Source: Paractinoplanes atraurantiacus
GTDB lineage: Bacteria > Actinomycetota > Actinomycetes > Mycobacteriales > Micromonosporaceae
Direction of reading: 5' to 3'
Assembly: GCF_900215205.1 (NCBI RefSeq)
Contig: NZ_OBDY01000013.1
Location: 174,052 to 238,051 of the forward strand
DNA: 64,000 nt
The position numbers and the translations under genes are program-made. Within the stretch, counting starts at the first letter, position 1. The number at the start of each line of letters is the position of its first letter. The notes beneath the pieces were generated by a model, which did no database searches, was not told where the DNA came from, and saw nothing but the letters and a program-made list of their open reading frames with translations. This document shows, in pieces, positions 16,091 through 24,018 of this stretch.

Positions 16091-16965
16091 GCCACCCCAC
16101 GCTCAACGCCAAGGCTCGCCGCACCCGCAACCGCCGCACCCGCAACCGCCGCACTCGGAACCGCCGCGCCCGGGGCGCCGGGGAGGTCGAAGACCGCGGC
16201 GCGCAAGGCGTCGAGGGCGGCCGCATGCAGGCCGGGCGCCGCCGCCAGGTAGCCGCTGCTCGTGATGTCCCACGGGTCGCCGGTCAGGTCGGTGACCACT
16301 CCGCCGGCCTCGCGGACGATCAGGAGGGGGCCGATGTGGGAGCGGACGTTGTCGAACTGCCACACGGCGTCCATCCGGCCAGCGGCCAGCTGGGCCAGCT
16401 CGTGCGTGACGGGGACGGACATCCGGACGTACAACGCCTCCTTCATCATCGCCGCGATGCCGGCGCCGACCCGCTCGGCGGCCCGGGCGTCGCGGCCGGG
16501 TTTGGCCTGGCCCGTTCCGGCCAGGGCCGCCGCCAGCTCCTTCTTCGCCGAGACGCGCAGGGGTGTGCCGTTGAGGTGCGCGCCCTCGCCCGCCACCGCG
16601 GTGAACATCTCGCCGGTCAGCGGCGCGTAGAGCACAGCCAGCTCCGGGCGGCCGTCCCGGACCAGCGAAACGCCGATGTTCCAGTCGGGCATGCCGTGCA
16701 CGGCGTTGACGTTGCCGCCGACCGGGTCGACCACCCACCAGTCGCCCTCGGGCATCGGGCCGGTGGCGTGCTCGTCCTCCTCCCAGCGGGAGCCGGGCAG
16801 CGCCGCCGTCAGCACGGGCCGGAGCAGGCCGGCCACGGCGGCGTCGTTGGCCCGGACGGCGGCGACGAGCTCCTCGAAGCCCGCGGGTCGCGCGTCGACG
16901 GAATAGCGGGTGAGCAGCCGGGCCCCGGCCTGCCGGACCGCCTCGGTGACTACGGAAAGGTTCAT
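16087..16965 (-). CDS. Inositol monophosphatase-family protein with altered metal motif
   Basis: 292 aa with overall IMPase order: N-terminal helix, EEDEHATGPMPEGDWWVVDP, PDWNIGVSLVRDGRPELAVL, GEMFTAVAGEGAHLNGTPLR, REAGGVVTDLTGDPWDI. In canonical members the metal loop is DP[IVL]DGTxNF; here it reads DPVGGNVNAVHG, so the second Asp is Gly. The late WD-type motif before the REAGG segment is FDNVRSH. Two metal ligands may thus be lost or replaced, and a different substrate or reduced phosphatase activity is likely. The C-terminal ~30 residues are Ala/Pro/Val repeats. It is the first gene of a pair with the NmrA-like gene. Confidence 0.82.
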   Translation of the reverse strand: MNLSVVTEAVRQAGARLLTRYSVDARPAGFEELVAAVRANDAAVAGLLRPVLTAALPGSRWEEDEHATGPMPEGDWWVVDPVGGNVNAVHGMPDWNIGVSLVRDGRPELAVLYAPLTGEMFTAVAGEGAHLNGTPLRVSAKKELAAALAGTGQAKPGRDARAAERVGAGIAAMMKEALYVRMSVPVTHELAQLAAGRMDAVWQFDNVRSHIGPLLIVREAGGVVTDLTGDPWDITSSGYLAAAPGLHAAALDALRAAVFDLPGAPGAAVPSAAVAGAAVAGAASLGVERGVA

Positions 16966-16992
16966 GCGTCGAGCCTCGCGGGAGGGAGAGAT

Positions 16993-17014
16993 TAAGTCCA
17001 GTGCACTCTCGTTA
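16993..17014. promoter_or_regulatory. LysR-type dyad TAA-N5-GTGCAC-N5-TTA
   Basis: A 22-bp palindrome centred on GTGCAC (17001-17006), flanked symmetrically by TAA (16993-16995) and TTA (17012-17014), sits between the LysR gene and the divergent IMPase-like gene. TAGGCT (17013-17018) could be the -10 element of the LysR gene. Both features fit LysR autoregulation. Confidence 0.55.
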
Positions 17015-17031
17015 GGCTACGATTTACCGCC

Positions 17032-17943
17032 ATGCAACTGGATCTGAACCTGCTCACCGCGCTCGACGCCCTTCTCGAGGAGGGCAGCGTGACCGGCGCC
17101 GCCGACCGGCTGCGGCTCTCGCCGCCCGCGCTGAGCCGCACGCTGGGCCGGATCCGGCGGCACACCGGCGACGACATCCTGGTGCGCACCGGGCGGACGA
17201 TGACCCCCACGCCGTACGCGCTGGCGATCCGCGACCAGGTGCGCGACCTGGTCCGGCAGGCCAACCAGGTGCTGACGCCGAGCCGCGAGCTCGACCTGGC
17301 CGCCCTCGAACGGACCTTCACCCTGCGCTGCCACGACACCCTCGCCACGGCCCTCGCGCCGGCTCTGCTGAGAATCGTGGCCGACCAGGCGCCGGGGGTG
17401 CGGCTACGTTTCCTGGCCGAGACCGCGGTCGACACCGACGACCTGCGCCATGGCCGGGTCGACCTGGAGGTGGGGGCCGATGCCCCCGCCTCGCCCGAGT
17501 TCCTTTCCGAAACCATCGGGCACGACCAGCTCGTCGTTGCCATGCGGCGCTCACATCCGTACACAAATGGAATTGACCTCGAGCGTTTCGTGACGCAACC
17601 GCATGTGCTCGTCTCGCGCCGGGGCCGCCTGGCCGACCCGGTCGACGAGATCCTGGCCACGCACGGCCTGCACCGGCGCGTGCTGGCCTCGGTCGGCACG
17701 GGCGCGGCCGCCGCCCATGTGATCAGCGGCAGTGATTTCCTGATGACCGTCCCGCTGGGTATGAGCCTTCCGCTGATCGAGGCGTTCGGGCTGGTCACGA
17801 CGCCTCTTCCGGTTCCGGTGCCGGACATCGCGATCGTCGGCGTGTGGCATCAGCGCTACGACACCGATCCCGGGCACATGTGGCTGCGCACACAGGTCCG
17901 GGCCGCTTTGACGTCGGCAATGCGACAACTTCCGGAAACCTGA
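17032..17943 (+). CDS. LysR family transcriptional regulator
   Basis: 303 aa. The N-terminal winged helix reads LDLNLLTALDALLEEGSVTG, then AADRLRLSPPALSRTLGRIR, the classic LysR HTH, followed by the linker helix and a periplasmic-binding-protein-like effector domain (~residues 90-300). No ribosome site precedes ATG at 17032; TAGGCT 13 nt upstream may be the -10. It is divergent from the IMPase/NmrA-like pair across a 22-bp dyad. Glycogen phosphorylase starts only 18 bp after its stop and may be partly co-transcribed, though a functional link is not evident. Confidence 0.92.
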   Translation: MQLDLNLLTALDALLEEGSVTGAADRLRLSPPALSRTLGRIRRHTGDDILVRTGRTMTPTPYALAIRDQVRDLVRQANQVLTPSRELDLAALERTFTLRCHDTLATALAPALLRIVADQAPGVRLRFLAETAVDTDDLRHGRVDLEVGADAPASPEFLSETIGHDQLVVAMRRSHPYTNGIDLERFVTQPHVLVSRRGRLADPVDEILATHGLHRRVLASVGTGAAAAHVISGSDFLMTVPLGMSLPLIEAFGLVTTPLPVPVPDIAIVGVWHQRYDTDPGHMWLRTQVRAALTSAMRQLPET

Positions 17944-17961
17944 TTGAGGCAGGGTGCACGC

Positions 17962-20382
17962 ATGGACCTTCGCAACGGGGTGGAACTGCGGTCGCTCGGC
18001 AATACGCCCGACGAGTTCCGGCAGGACATGCTGAGCAATCTGTACTACCGGCGCGGCACGACCGTGGAATCGGCGAGCGCGCAGGACGCGTACGAGACGC
18101 TGGCCCTGACCGTGCGGGACCGCCTGGCCGAGCGCCGCGCCCGGACCGCGGCGGCGCAATACGAAAGCAATCCCCGGTGGGTCTATTACCTGAGCGCCGA
18201 ATATCTGCTGGGCCCACAGCTGGAACAAAATCTGCTTTATTCAGGTACGTCGGAAGCGGCGCACAAGGCTCTGGAAGCGTGCGGCTTCAAACCCGAGGAA
18301 ATCGCCGCGCTCGACGTCGAGCCCGGTCTGGGCAACGGCGGCCTCGGCCGGCTCGCCGCCTGCCTGCTCGATTCGCTGGCCACGCTGGACATTCCCGCGG
18401 TGGGCTACGGCATCCGGTACGACCTCGGCATCTTCCGCCAGGAGTTTCAGGACGGGCGGCAGATCGAACGGCCGGACGACTGGGCTTTCCAGGGCGACCC
18501 GTGGGAGTTCCCGGCGCCGGACGACGTTCAGACGGTGGGCTTTTACGGTCACGTCGACGAACGGGACGGCCGCAAGGTGTGGCAGCCGGGCGAAGTCGTG
18601 CTCGGCGAGCCCAGCCATTTGCTGGTGCCCGGCTATGGCACGACGACCGTCAATATCGTACGGCTGTGGCGCGCTCGCGCCCATCAAGCCTCGTTCGACC
18701 TGACGCGTTTCTCGGCCGGGCAATACGCCGAGGCCGTGCAGGACGCGGTCCGGGCCGAGAACATCAGCAAGGTCCTCTATCCGGACGACAGCACGGCGGC
18801 CGGTCGCGAATTGCGCCTCAAGCAGCAGTACTTCCTGGTCTCGTGCTCGCTGCGGGACATCGTGCGGCGGTTCCGGCTGCGCAACTCCGATTGGGACGCG
18901 TTCGGTTCGAAGACGGCGATCCAGCTCAACGACACCCATCCGGTGCTGGCCATTCCGGAGCTGATGCGCCTGCTGGTCGACGAGGAGGGCCTCGACTGGG
19001 ACCACGCGTGGTCACTCGTGCGGCAGACGTTCAACTACACGTGTCACACGCTTTTGCCGGAGGCGCTGGAGACGTGGCCGGTGGACATGCTCGGCCGCCT
19101 TCTCCCCCGCCACCTGGAGATCATCTATCTGATCAACGCCGGTCTTCTCGAGGAGGTCCGGTCGCGCTTTCCCGGCGACATCGACCGTGTACGGCGGATG
19201 TCGCTCATCCAGGAGACGCCGGAACGCCTCGTTCGCATGGCCAATCTCGCCGTGACCGGCACGACCATGACCAATGGCGTGGCCGAATTGCACACGCAGC
19301 TTCTGACCTCGACCGTCCTGCGAGACTTCCACGACCTTTGGCCGTCCCGTTTCGCCAACGTGACGAATGGCGTTTCCCCGCGCCGATTCGTCCGGCTGGC
19401 GTCGCCGGGGATCTCAGCGCTGATCTCTTCAGGCCTCGGCCATGATCGCTGGCTCACGGATTTGTCACTCCTGTCGGGCTTGGAGGCGCTCACCGGCGAC
19501 GCGTCGTTCCGGGAGCAGTGGCGTGAGGTGAAGAGGTCGGCCAAGGCGGCCCTCGGGCTCGGCGACCCGGGCGCCCTGATGGACGTGATGATCAAACGCT
19601 TCCACGAGTACAAGCGCCAGCAGCTCAAACTGCTCCACGTGATCACGCTCTACCAGCGGATCAAGGCCGGCGGCTACGACGGCGTGCCCCGCACGGTCCT
19701 GTTCGGCGGCAAGGCGGCCCCCGCCTACCAGGCGGCCAAGAACATCATCCACCTGATCAACGCGGTCGCCGCGGCGGTCAACGCCGACCCGGCCGCGGCG
19801 GGCCTGCTGCGCGTGGCCTTCCCGGCCAACTACAACATCACGCTGGCCGAGCACATCATCCCGGCCGCCGACCTGAGCGAGCAGATCTCCATGGCCGGCA
19901 AGGAGGCTTCCGGTACGGGCAACATGAAGCTCACTCTGAACGGCGCCCTCACCATCGGCACCCTCGACGGCGCCAACATCGAGATCCGCGACCGCGTGGG
20001 CGCCGACAACTTCTTCCTGTTCGGCCTGGACGCCCCCGCCGCGCTGGCCCTGCGCTCCGGCCCCTACCAGCCGCGCGACCACTACCACGCCGACGACGAG
20101 CTGCGCGCCGCCCTCGACGCCATCCGATCCGGCGCCTTCGGCGGCGTAGGCCACGACGTGGCGGCCTCCCTGCTCGACCGCGACGAATACCTGACGTTGG
20201 CCGACTACCGCTCCTACGTCGACGCCCAGGCCGGGGTGGACGCCGCCTGGCGCGACCAGGACCACTGGACCACGATGTCGATCCTGAACACGGCCCGAGC
20301 CGGCTTCTTCTCCTCCGACCGCACAGTCACCGACTACTTGGACCGCATCTGGCACGCCACCCCGGTCCGGGTGGAGGGCTGA
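17962..20382 (+). CDS. glgP: Glycogen/alpha-glucan phosphorylase
   Basis: 806 aa from ATG at 17962; an in-frame TTG at 17944 would add six residues. This is the normal length for bacterial GlgP/MalP. Recognisable segments are EPGLGNGGLGRLAACLLDSL, AIQLNDTHPVLAIPELMRLL, VTNGVSPRRF, IKRFHEYKRQQL, and the pyridoxal-phosphate lysine region EASGTGNMKLTLNGALTIGT followed by LDGANIEI. It releases glucose-1-phosphate from the non-reducing ends of glycogen or maltodextrin in the cytoplasm, using PLP phosphate as acid-base. Regulatory phosphorylation sites of animal enzymes are absent. It lies right behind a LysR gene. Confidence 0.96.
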   Translation: MDLRNGVELRSLGNTPDEFRQDMLSNLYYRRGTTVESASAQDAYETLALTVRDRLAERRARTAAAQYESNPRWVYYLSAEYLLGPQLEQNLLYSGTSEAAHKALEACGFKPEEIAALDVEPGLGNGGLGRLAACLLDSLATLDIPAVGYGIRYDLGIFRQEFQDGRQIERPDDWAFQGDPWEFPAPDDVQTVGFYGHVDERDGRKVWQPGEVVLGEPSHLLVPGYGTTTVNIVRLWRARAHQASFDLTRFSAGQYAEAVQDAVRAENISKVLYPDDSTAAGRELRLKQQYFLVSCSLRDIVRRFRLRNSDWDAFGSKTAIQLNDTHPVLAIPELMRLLVDEEGLDWDHAWSLVRQTFNYTCHTLLPEALETWPVDMLGRLLPRHLEIIYLINAGLLEEVRSRFPGDIDRVRRMSLIQETPERLVRMANLAVTGTTMTNGVAELHTQLLTSTVLRDFHDLWPSRFANVTNGVSPRRFVRLASPGISALISSGLGHDRWLTDLSLLSGLEALTGDASFREQWREVKRSAKAALGLGDPGALMDVMIKRFHEYKRQQLKLLHVITLYQRIKAGGYDGVPRTVLFGGKAAPAYQAAKNIIHLINAVAAAVNADPAAAGLLRVAFPANYNITLAEHIIPAADLSEQISMAGKEASGTGNMKLTLNGALTIGTLDGANIEIRDRVGADNFFLFGLDAPAALALRSGPYQPRDHYHADDELRAALDAIRSGAFGGVGHDVAASLLDRDEYLTLADYRSYVDAQAGVDAAWRDQDHWTTMSILNTARAGFFSSDRTVTDYLDRIWHATPVRVEG

Positions 20383-20464
20383 GCTCGGAAGGGTGCATTT
20401 CTCGGTGCCGGGCCCGTCACGGCGGCTGTCCGCTTAGCCTCAGTGGGCGAACGGAGGTGCCGTC

Positions 20465-20866
20465 ATGGCCGCAGGGACCCGGGACGATCCGTGGCAGTTG
20501 CGAACGCCGCCGGGCTCGTCAGCGTACTCGATCCACCGCGACGAGACCGTCGATCCGCCCGTCCTGGTCTGCCAGGTCGGATCGACGAAGCTGGCATATC
20601 ACGCACGGGCCGTCGAGGACCTGCACGCGTGGCTCCGCGAGCGGGGCGACTGGGTGCCGCTCGGAGCGGCCGACGAACAGAAGGCCGCCGCCGAGGGCAC
20701 GGTGGAGGCCTGGGGTCGCTCGGCGGACAATCCGGTCGGCGGTTGGTACGGGCTGCGCAAGGGCTATCGCGGCCGCTTCGGGATGTACCTGCCGCCGCTG
20801 CTGGAGGAGCTCGGCCTGGCCGAATTGACCCACGAGGCCCGGAACAACCGCATGCGGGCGGTCTGA
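20465..20866 (+). CDS. DUF6855 family protein
   Basis: 133 aa with GGAGG eight bases before ATG. It shows the strongly conserved run DDPWQLRTPPGSSAYSIHRD, PVLVCQVGSTKLAYHARAVE, LRERGDWVPLGAADEQK and GSADNPVGGWYGLRKGYRGR (approximately), ending THEARNNRMRAV. I recognise this as the small actinobacterial family DUF6855, of unknown function. It is soluble with no signal peptide. It is monocistronic or co-transcribed with the short gene beginning about 45 bp downstream. Confidence 0.82.
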   Translation: MAAGTRDDPWQLRTPPGSSAYSIHRDETVDPPVLVCQVGSTKLAYHARAVEDLHAWLRERGDWVPLGAADEQKAAAEGTVEAWGRSADNPVGGWYGLRKGYRGRFGMYLPPLLEELGLAELTHEARNNRMRAV

Positions 20867-20910
20867 GGCAGCGCCGAAAAATGTCATACCCCACTGGAAG
20901 ACTCCTGGGC

Positions 20911-21363
20911 ATGTTCACAGTGGAGTTCGAGCGCATCGGCTATGCCCCTTTCATCCTTCGTGCGGTGTCCAGCGCGACCCGGCCGCTGCTCGTCGAAGAG
21001 GTCTATGCGGCGTGGGCCGCTTCGGTGACCTCGTCGGCGAGCCACCTGGTGCGATGGCCGGCGCCGGGCCGCGCGTGGGAGACCTTCGAGTCCGACGTAC
21101 GGGCCCTGGTCCGCTCCGGCGACCTGGTCACCTGCGCCGACGACGAGCCGGCGTCCCACCCCCACCATCACCTGACCCGCGGCCACGAGGGCCACGCGCC
21201 CTTCCGCCACGGCCCCGCCCCCACGGTGCTGCGCTATCTGGCCACCCCCGCCGGCGCCGAGGCCTGGCGCTCCTCGCTGAGCGACCCGTTCCTGCGCAAG
21301 GCTGTGCTCGCCCTGACTCAGCTCAGCCCGCGATCGACCCCGGTCGGCGCCGGCCGCCGATGA
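20911..21363 (+). CDS. Hypothetical protein
   Basis: 150 aa from ATG at 20911; ATG at 20881 adds ten residues and neither has a good ribosome site. The sequence MFTVEFERIGYAPFILRAVS, then LVEEVYAAWAASVTSSASHL and WETFESDVRALVRSGDLVTC, suggests a small winged-helix or all-alpha domain followed by a His-rich loop (SHPHHHLTRGHEGHA). I do not recognise the family. Codon use matches its neighbours. It could be a DNA-binding regulator, but there is no direct evidence. Confidence 0.55.
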   Translation: MFTVEFERIGYAPFILRAVSSATRPLLVEEVYAAWAASVTSSASHLVRWPAPGRAWETFESDVRALVRSGDLVTCADDEPASHPHHHLTRGHEGHAPFRHGPAPTVLRYLATPAGAEAWRSSLSDPFLRKAVLALTQLSPRSTPVGAGRR

Positions 21364-21398
21364 GCCGGCTCCCACCCCGCGCGCTCCGGGCATGGGAG

Positions 21399-21821
21399 TC
21401 AGTCGGCGTAGAGACCCCGTATTCCGTGGCGGCGCATCAAGCCGGGAAGCGGGTCCGGCGCCGATCTTCGGCGGGCGGGCCAGATTCCCGCCACCTCGAC
21501 CGGCGAGTTGGGGCCGGGCACGTCGTACGGCTTCCCGGCCGGGCACACGGTCAGGCTTGCGCCCCAGGGCGGGCTGGCCGTCCAGCCGATGCGCTCGATC
21601 GCCGTCCACGCGTACGAGCGGCGCAGGCCGTGCCGGTCGCGGATCAAGAGCCCTTCCTCGTCGGCCAGGATCGCGTTGCGCCGGCGGGCCAGCGCGACGA
21701 TGACCGCCGCCGCCACGATGGCGAAACCGGCCGTGAAGAACGCCTTGCGGAAGGCAAGGGCCACCATGAGCAACGCCGCCGGCAGGACGATCGCCGGCCA
21801 GGCCCGCGACTCCCCCAGCAC
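21399..21821 (-). CDS. PH-like domain membrane protein
   Basis: About 140 aa. Two membrane helices come first (WPAIVLPAALLMVALAFRKA, FFTAGFAIVAAAVIVALARR), then a bacterial PH-type domain: ILADEEGLLIRDRHGLRRSY, AWTAIERIGWTASPPWGASL and VAGIWPARRR. The start is uncertain. GTG at 21821 has GAGG five bases upstream, but homology-like sequence seems to continue upstream to about 21863, where a strong gggaggg site is followed only by ATC. Function is unknown; such proteins are common in actinobacteria. Confidence 0.68.
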   Translation of the reverse strand: MLGESRAWPAIVLPAALLMVALAFRKAFFTAGFAIVAAAVIVALARRRNAILADEEGLLIRDRHGLRRSYAWTAIERIGWTASPPWGASLTVCPAGKPYDVPGPNSPVEVAGIWPARRRSAPDPLPGLMRRHGIRGLYAD

Positions 21822-21889
21822 GACGACCTCACCGACCGGCTCCGTGCCCTCTTCCGATGTGATCGCTCTGCCCTCCCGGCGTCGACGGA

Positions 21890-22696
21890 TCAGCCGTCCT
21901 GGACGGACAGATCGTGCCTGCGGTGGGTGAGGCGCTCGGCCAAGGATGCCGGTGCGACGCGGCGCAGGGCGAAGACCAGCGGGGCGTTGCTGCCCACCGC
22001 GTAACGCTGGCGGGGGCGGCGGGCGGAGATCGCCTTCAGGATGGTTTGGGCTACACGTTCCGGTGGGGTGCCGGCGCGCTCGTTGCGGTCCAGGGCGGCC
22101 AGCATCGTCTCGAAGCGGCGGCGGTGCGGGGAGTTCTGGTTCACGTAGACCGTGCGGCGCTCGCTGATGCCGGTGGCGATGGAGCCCGGTTCCACGGTGG
22201 TCAGCCATACCCCGTACGGGGAGAACTCATGTCGTGCCCCGTTGCTGAAACCTTTGATCGCGGCTTTCGAAGCGACGTACGACGAGCGGTAGGCCAGCGG
22301 GAACGAGGCCAGCATCGAGCCGACCATCACCACCCGGCCGTAGCCGCGCGAGCGCATGCCCGGCAGGGCGAGCTGGGCCAGGCGCACCGGGCCGAAGACG
22401 TTCACCTGGAAGACGCGCCGCAGCGCCTCGTCCGGCAGCTCCTCGAACGGGCCGGACTGGCTCTCGCCCGCGTTGTTCACCAGCACGTCGACGCCGGCGA
22501 GCGTCCCCGCCAGCGCCTCGACCGACGCCGGGTCGTCCAGCTCCAGCGGCAGATATTCCACGCCCGGCAGCGGATCGGCCACCGACGACGGCTTGCGCGA
22601 CGTCCCGTACACCCGAAAGCCGGCCGCCACCAGGGCCGAAGCCGTCGCCCGGCCGATTCCCGACGAGGCACCCGTGACCAGAGCAGTGCGATCCAT
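21890..22696 (-). CDS. SDR family oxidoreductase
   Basis: 268 aa, classical short-chain dehydrogenase. It has the cofactor motif TGASSGIG, the stabilising NNAG (VDVLVNNAGES), the catalytic Ser in VVMVGSMLASFPLAYRSSY and YVASKAA, where Tyr and Lys form YxxxK. A substrate loop follows (TVEPGSIATGI). The C-terminal extension (~residues 190-268) matches SDRs annotated as oxidoreductases of unknown substrate. ATG at 22696 lies only 18 bp from the divergent GTG at 22715. Confidence 0.9.
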   Translation of the reverse strand: MDRTALVTGASSGIGRATASALVAAGFRVYGTSRKPSSVADPLPGVEYLPLELDDPASVEALAGTLAGVDVLVNNAGESQSGPFEELPDEALRRVFQVNVFGPVRLAQLALPGMRSRGYGRVVMVGSMLASFPLAYRSSYVASKAAIKGFSNGARHEFSPYGVWLTTVEPGSIATGISERRTVYVNQNSPHRRRFETMLAALDRNERAGTPPERVAQTILKAISARRPRQRYAVGSNAPLVFALRRVAPASLAERLTHRRHDLSVQDG

Positions 22697-22714
22697 CGAT
22701 GCACAATATCGGGC
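22697..22714. promoter_or_regulatory. 18-bp divergent promoter spacer
   Basis: Only 18 bp separate the start codons of the SDR gene and the 22715 gene. The AT-rich core caatatc (22704-22710) can serve as a -10 element on either strand, with each start codon 5-8 nt away. Both transcripts would then be leaderless. This is inferred from spacing alone. Confidence 0.4.
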
Positions 22715-23215
22715 GTGAATCTCTGGGAGGTCAAGCGCTCCGGCGAACGCGCCCAATGGACCGTCACGCCGCTGGTCAGCGTCGGCCCGCTGAGCTTCGG
22801 CGCGACGCACGGGGAGGTGGTGGCCGCGCTCGACGGTGAGAAGGCGAGCATCACGTTCGGCGGTCCGCCCGAGGAAGCCCACTTCGATGACGCCGGTGTG
22901 ACCACCTACTACGCCGGCGGCCGCCTGTACTGCGTGGCGGTCGACGCCCTCAGCGGCCCTCAGGTGCTGCTGGAGGGCACCGCCTTGGCCGGGCGCGCCC
23001 CCTCGGCCGTCGAGCAATGGGCTGTCGACCAGGCCCGGACGCGACAGCTGGAGTTGCGTTACACCCACGCCGGCGATCCCCTGATCACCGAATACAGCGT
23101 GATCCTGCGAGCACAGCGCGCGGGCGACATCGTTCTGAGCCGTCCGGTTTTTCTCGAAAAGCCCTGTGATGTCGCATGGGACTACGTCCCGCCGAGAGAG
23201 TGGCAGACTTTCTGA
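22715..23215 (+). CDS. Hypothetical protein
   Basis: 166 aa from GTG at 22715, probably translated from a leaderless transcript. It begins VNLWEVKRSGERAQWTVTPL, continues with FGATHGEVVAALDGEKASI, TYYAGGRLYCVAVDALSGPQ and VEQWAVDQARTRQLELRYTH, and ends in AWDYVPPREWQTF. The alternation suggests a small beta-rich soluble domain. I do not recognise the family. The following GNAT gene starts 2 bp after its stop, so they form an operon. Confidence 0.72.
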   Translation: MNLWEVKRSGERAQWTVTPLVSVGPLSFGATHGEVVAALDGEKASITFGGPPEEAHFDDAGVTTYYAGGRLYCVAVDALSGPQVLLEGTALAGRAPSAVEQWAVDQARTRQLELRYTHAGDPLITEYSVILRAQRAGDIVLSRPVFLEKPCDVAWDYVPPREWQTF

Positions 23216-23217
23216 CC

Positions 23218-24018
23218 ATGGTCGATATCGATGCGCTTCTCGCCACCTACGACTCGCAGATGCGGATGCCGCCGGGCGCCGTCCCGACCGGCATGACGTA
23301 CGAGCACGACGGGCCGGTCCTGCGGGTCGTCGGCGGCCACACGGGACGCGTCCGGGCGCCGCGCGACGTCGGTGTCAGCGGGGAGGCGCTGGATCGGCTG
23401 ATCGTCCGGCAGGTCGACTACTTCCAGGCTCGGGGCGAGGGCGTCGAGTGGAAGGTACGGGGCCACGACCTTCCCGCGGATCTCCCGGAGCGCCTGGTCG
23501 CCGCGGGCTTCGTGGCGCAGGACGAGTCGGCGGTGCTGATCGGTTTCGCCGACGAGGTGGCGGCCGAACCGGTTCTGCCCGACGGCGTCGCGCTGCGGCG
23601 GGTCAGCGAAGCCGGGGATCTCCGCCGCATCGCCGACCATCAGACCGAGGTGTGGGGTTTCGACGTTTCCTGGGTCGAGGGCCATCTGGCGGCCCAGGTG
23701 TCGGCCGACCCCGAGCAGATCACCATTCTGGCCGCCGAGGCCGGCGGGCGGTTCGTCTGCACCGCCTGGTCGATCTACCATCCCGGCACCGACTTTGTCG
23801 CGTTGCTGGGCGGCACGACGCTGCCCGCCTGGCGGGGGCGCGGTCTCTATCGCGCGATGATCGCCGCCCGGGCCCGGGAGGCCGTCGCCCGCGGTTTCCG
23901 GCTGCTGCACGTCGACGCTTCCCCGGACAGCGCGCCCATTCTGCGCCGGCACGGCTTCCACCAGATCACCACGGCGACGCACTACCAGCGGGTCAAGGAC
24001 GGGGCAGGTCGCGGGTGA
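23218..24018 (+). CDS. GNAT family N-acetyltransferase
   Basis: 266 aa from ATG at 23218. The GNAT core lies in residues ~120-260: EVWGFDVSWVEGHLAAQV, TILAAEAGGRFVCTAWSIY, and the acetyl-CoA loop LPAWRGRGLYRAMIAARARE, then LLHVDASPDSAPILRRHGFH. The N-terminal ~110 residues are a further domain of unknown role, as in two-domain GNATs. The acceptor is unknown. It is in an operon with the 22715 gene, and its last 26 bp overlap the convergent acyl-CoA synthetase gene. Confidence 0.87.
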   Translation: MVDIDALLATYDSQMRMPPGAVPTGMTYEHDGPVLRVVGGHTGRVRAPRDVGVSGEALDRLIVRQVDYFQARGEGVEWKVRGHDLPADLPERLVAAGFVAQDESAVLIGFADEVAAEPVLPDGVALRRVSEAGDLRRIADHQTEVWGFDVSWVEGHLAAQVSADPEQITILAAEAGGRFVCTAWSIYHPGTDFVALLGGTTLPAWRGRGLYRAMIAARAREAVARGFRLLHVDASPDSAPILRRHGFHQITTATHYQRVKDGAGRG

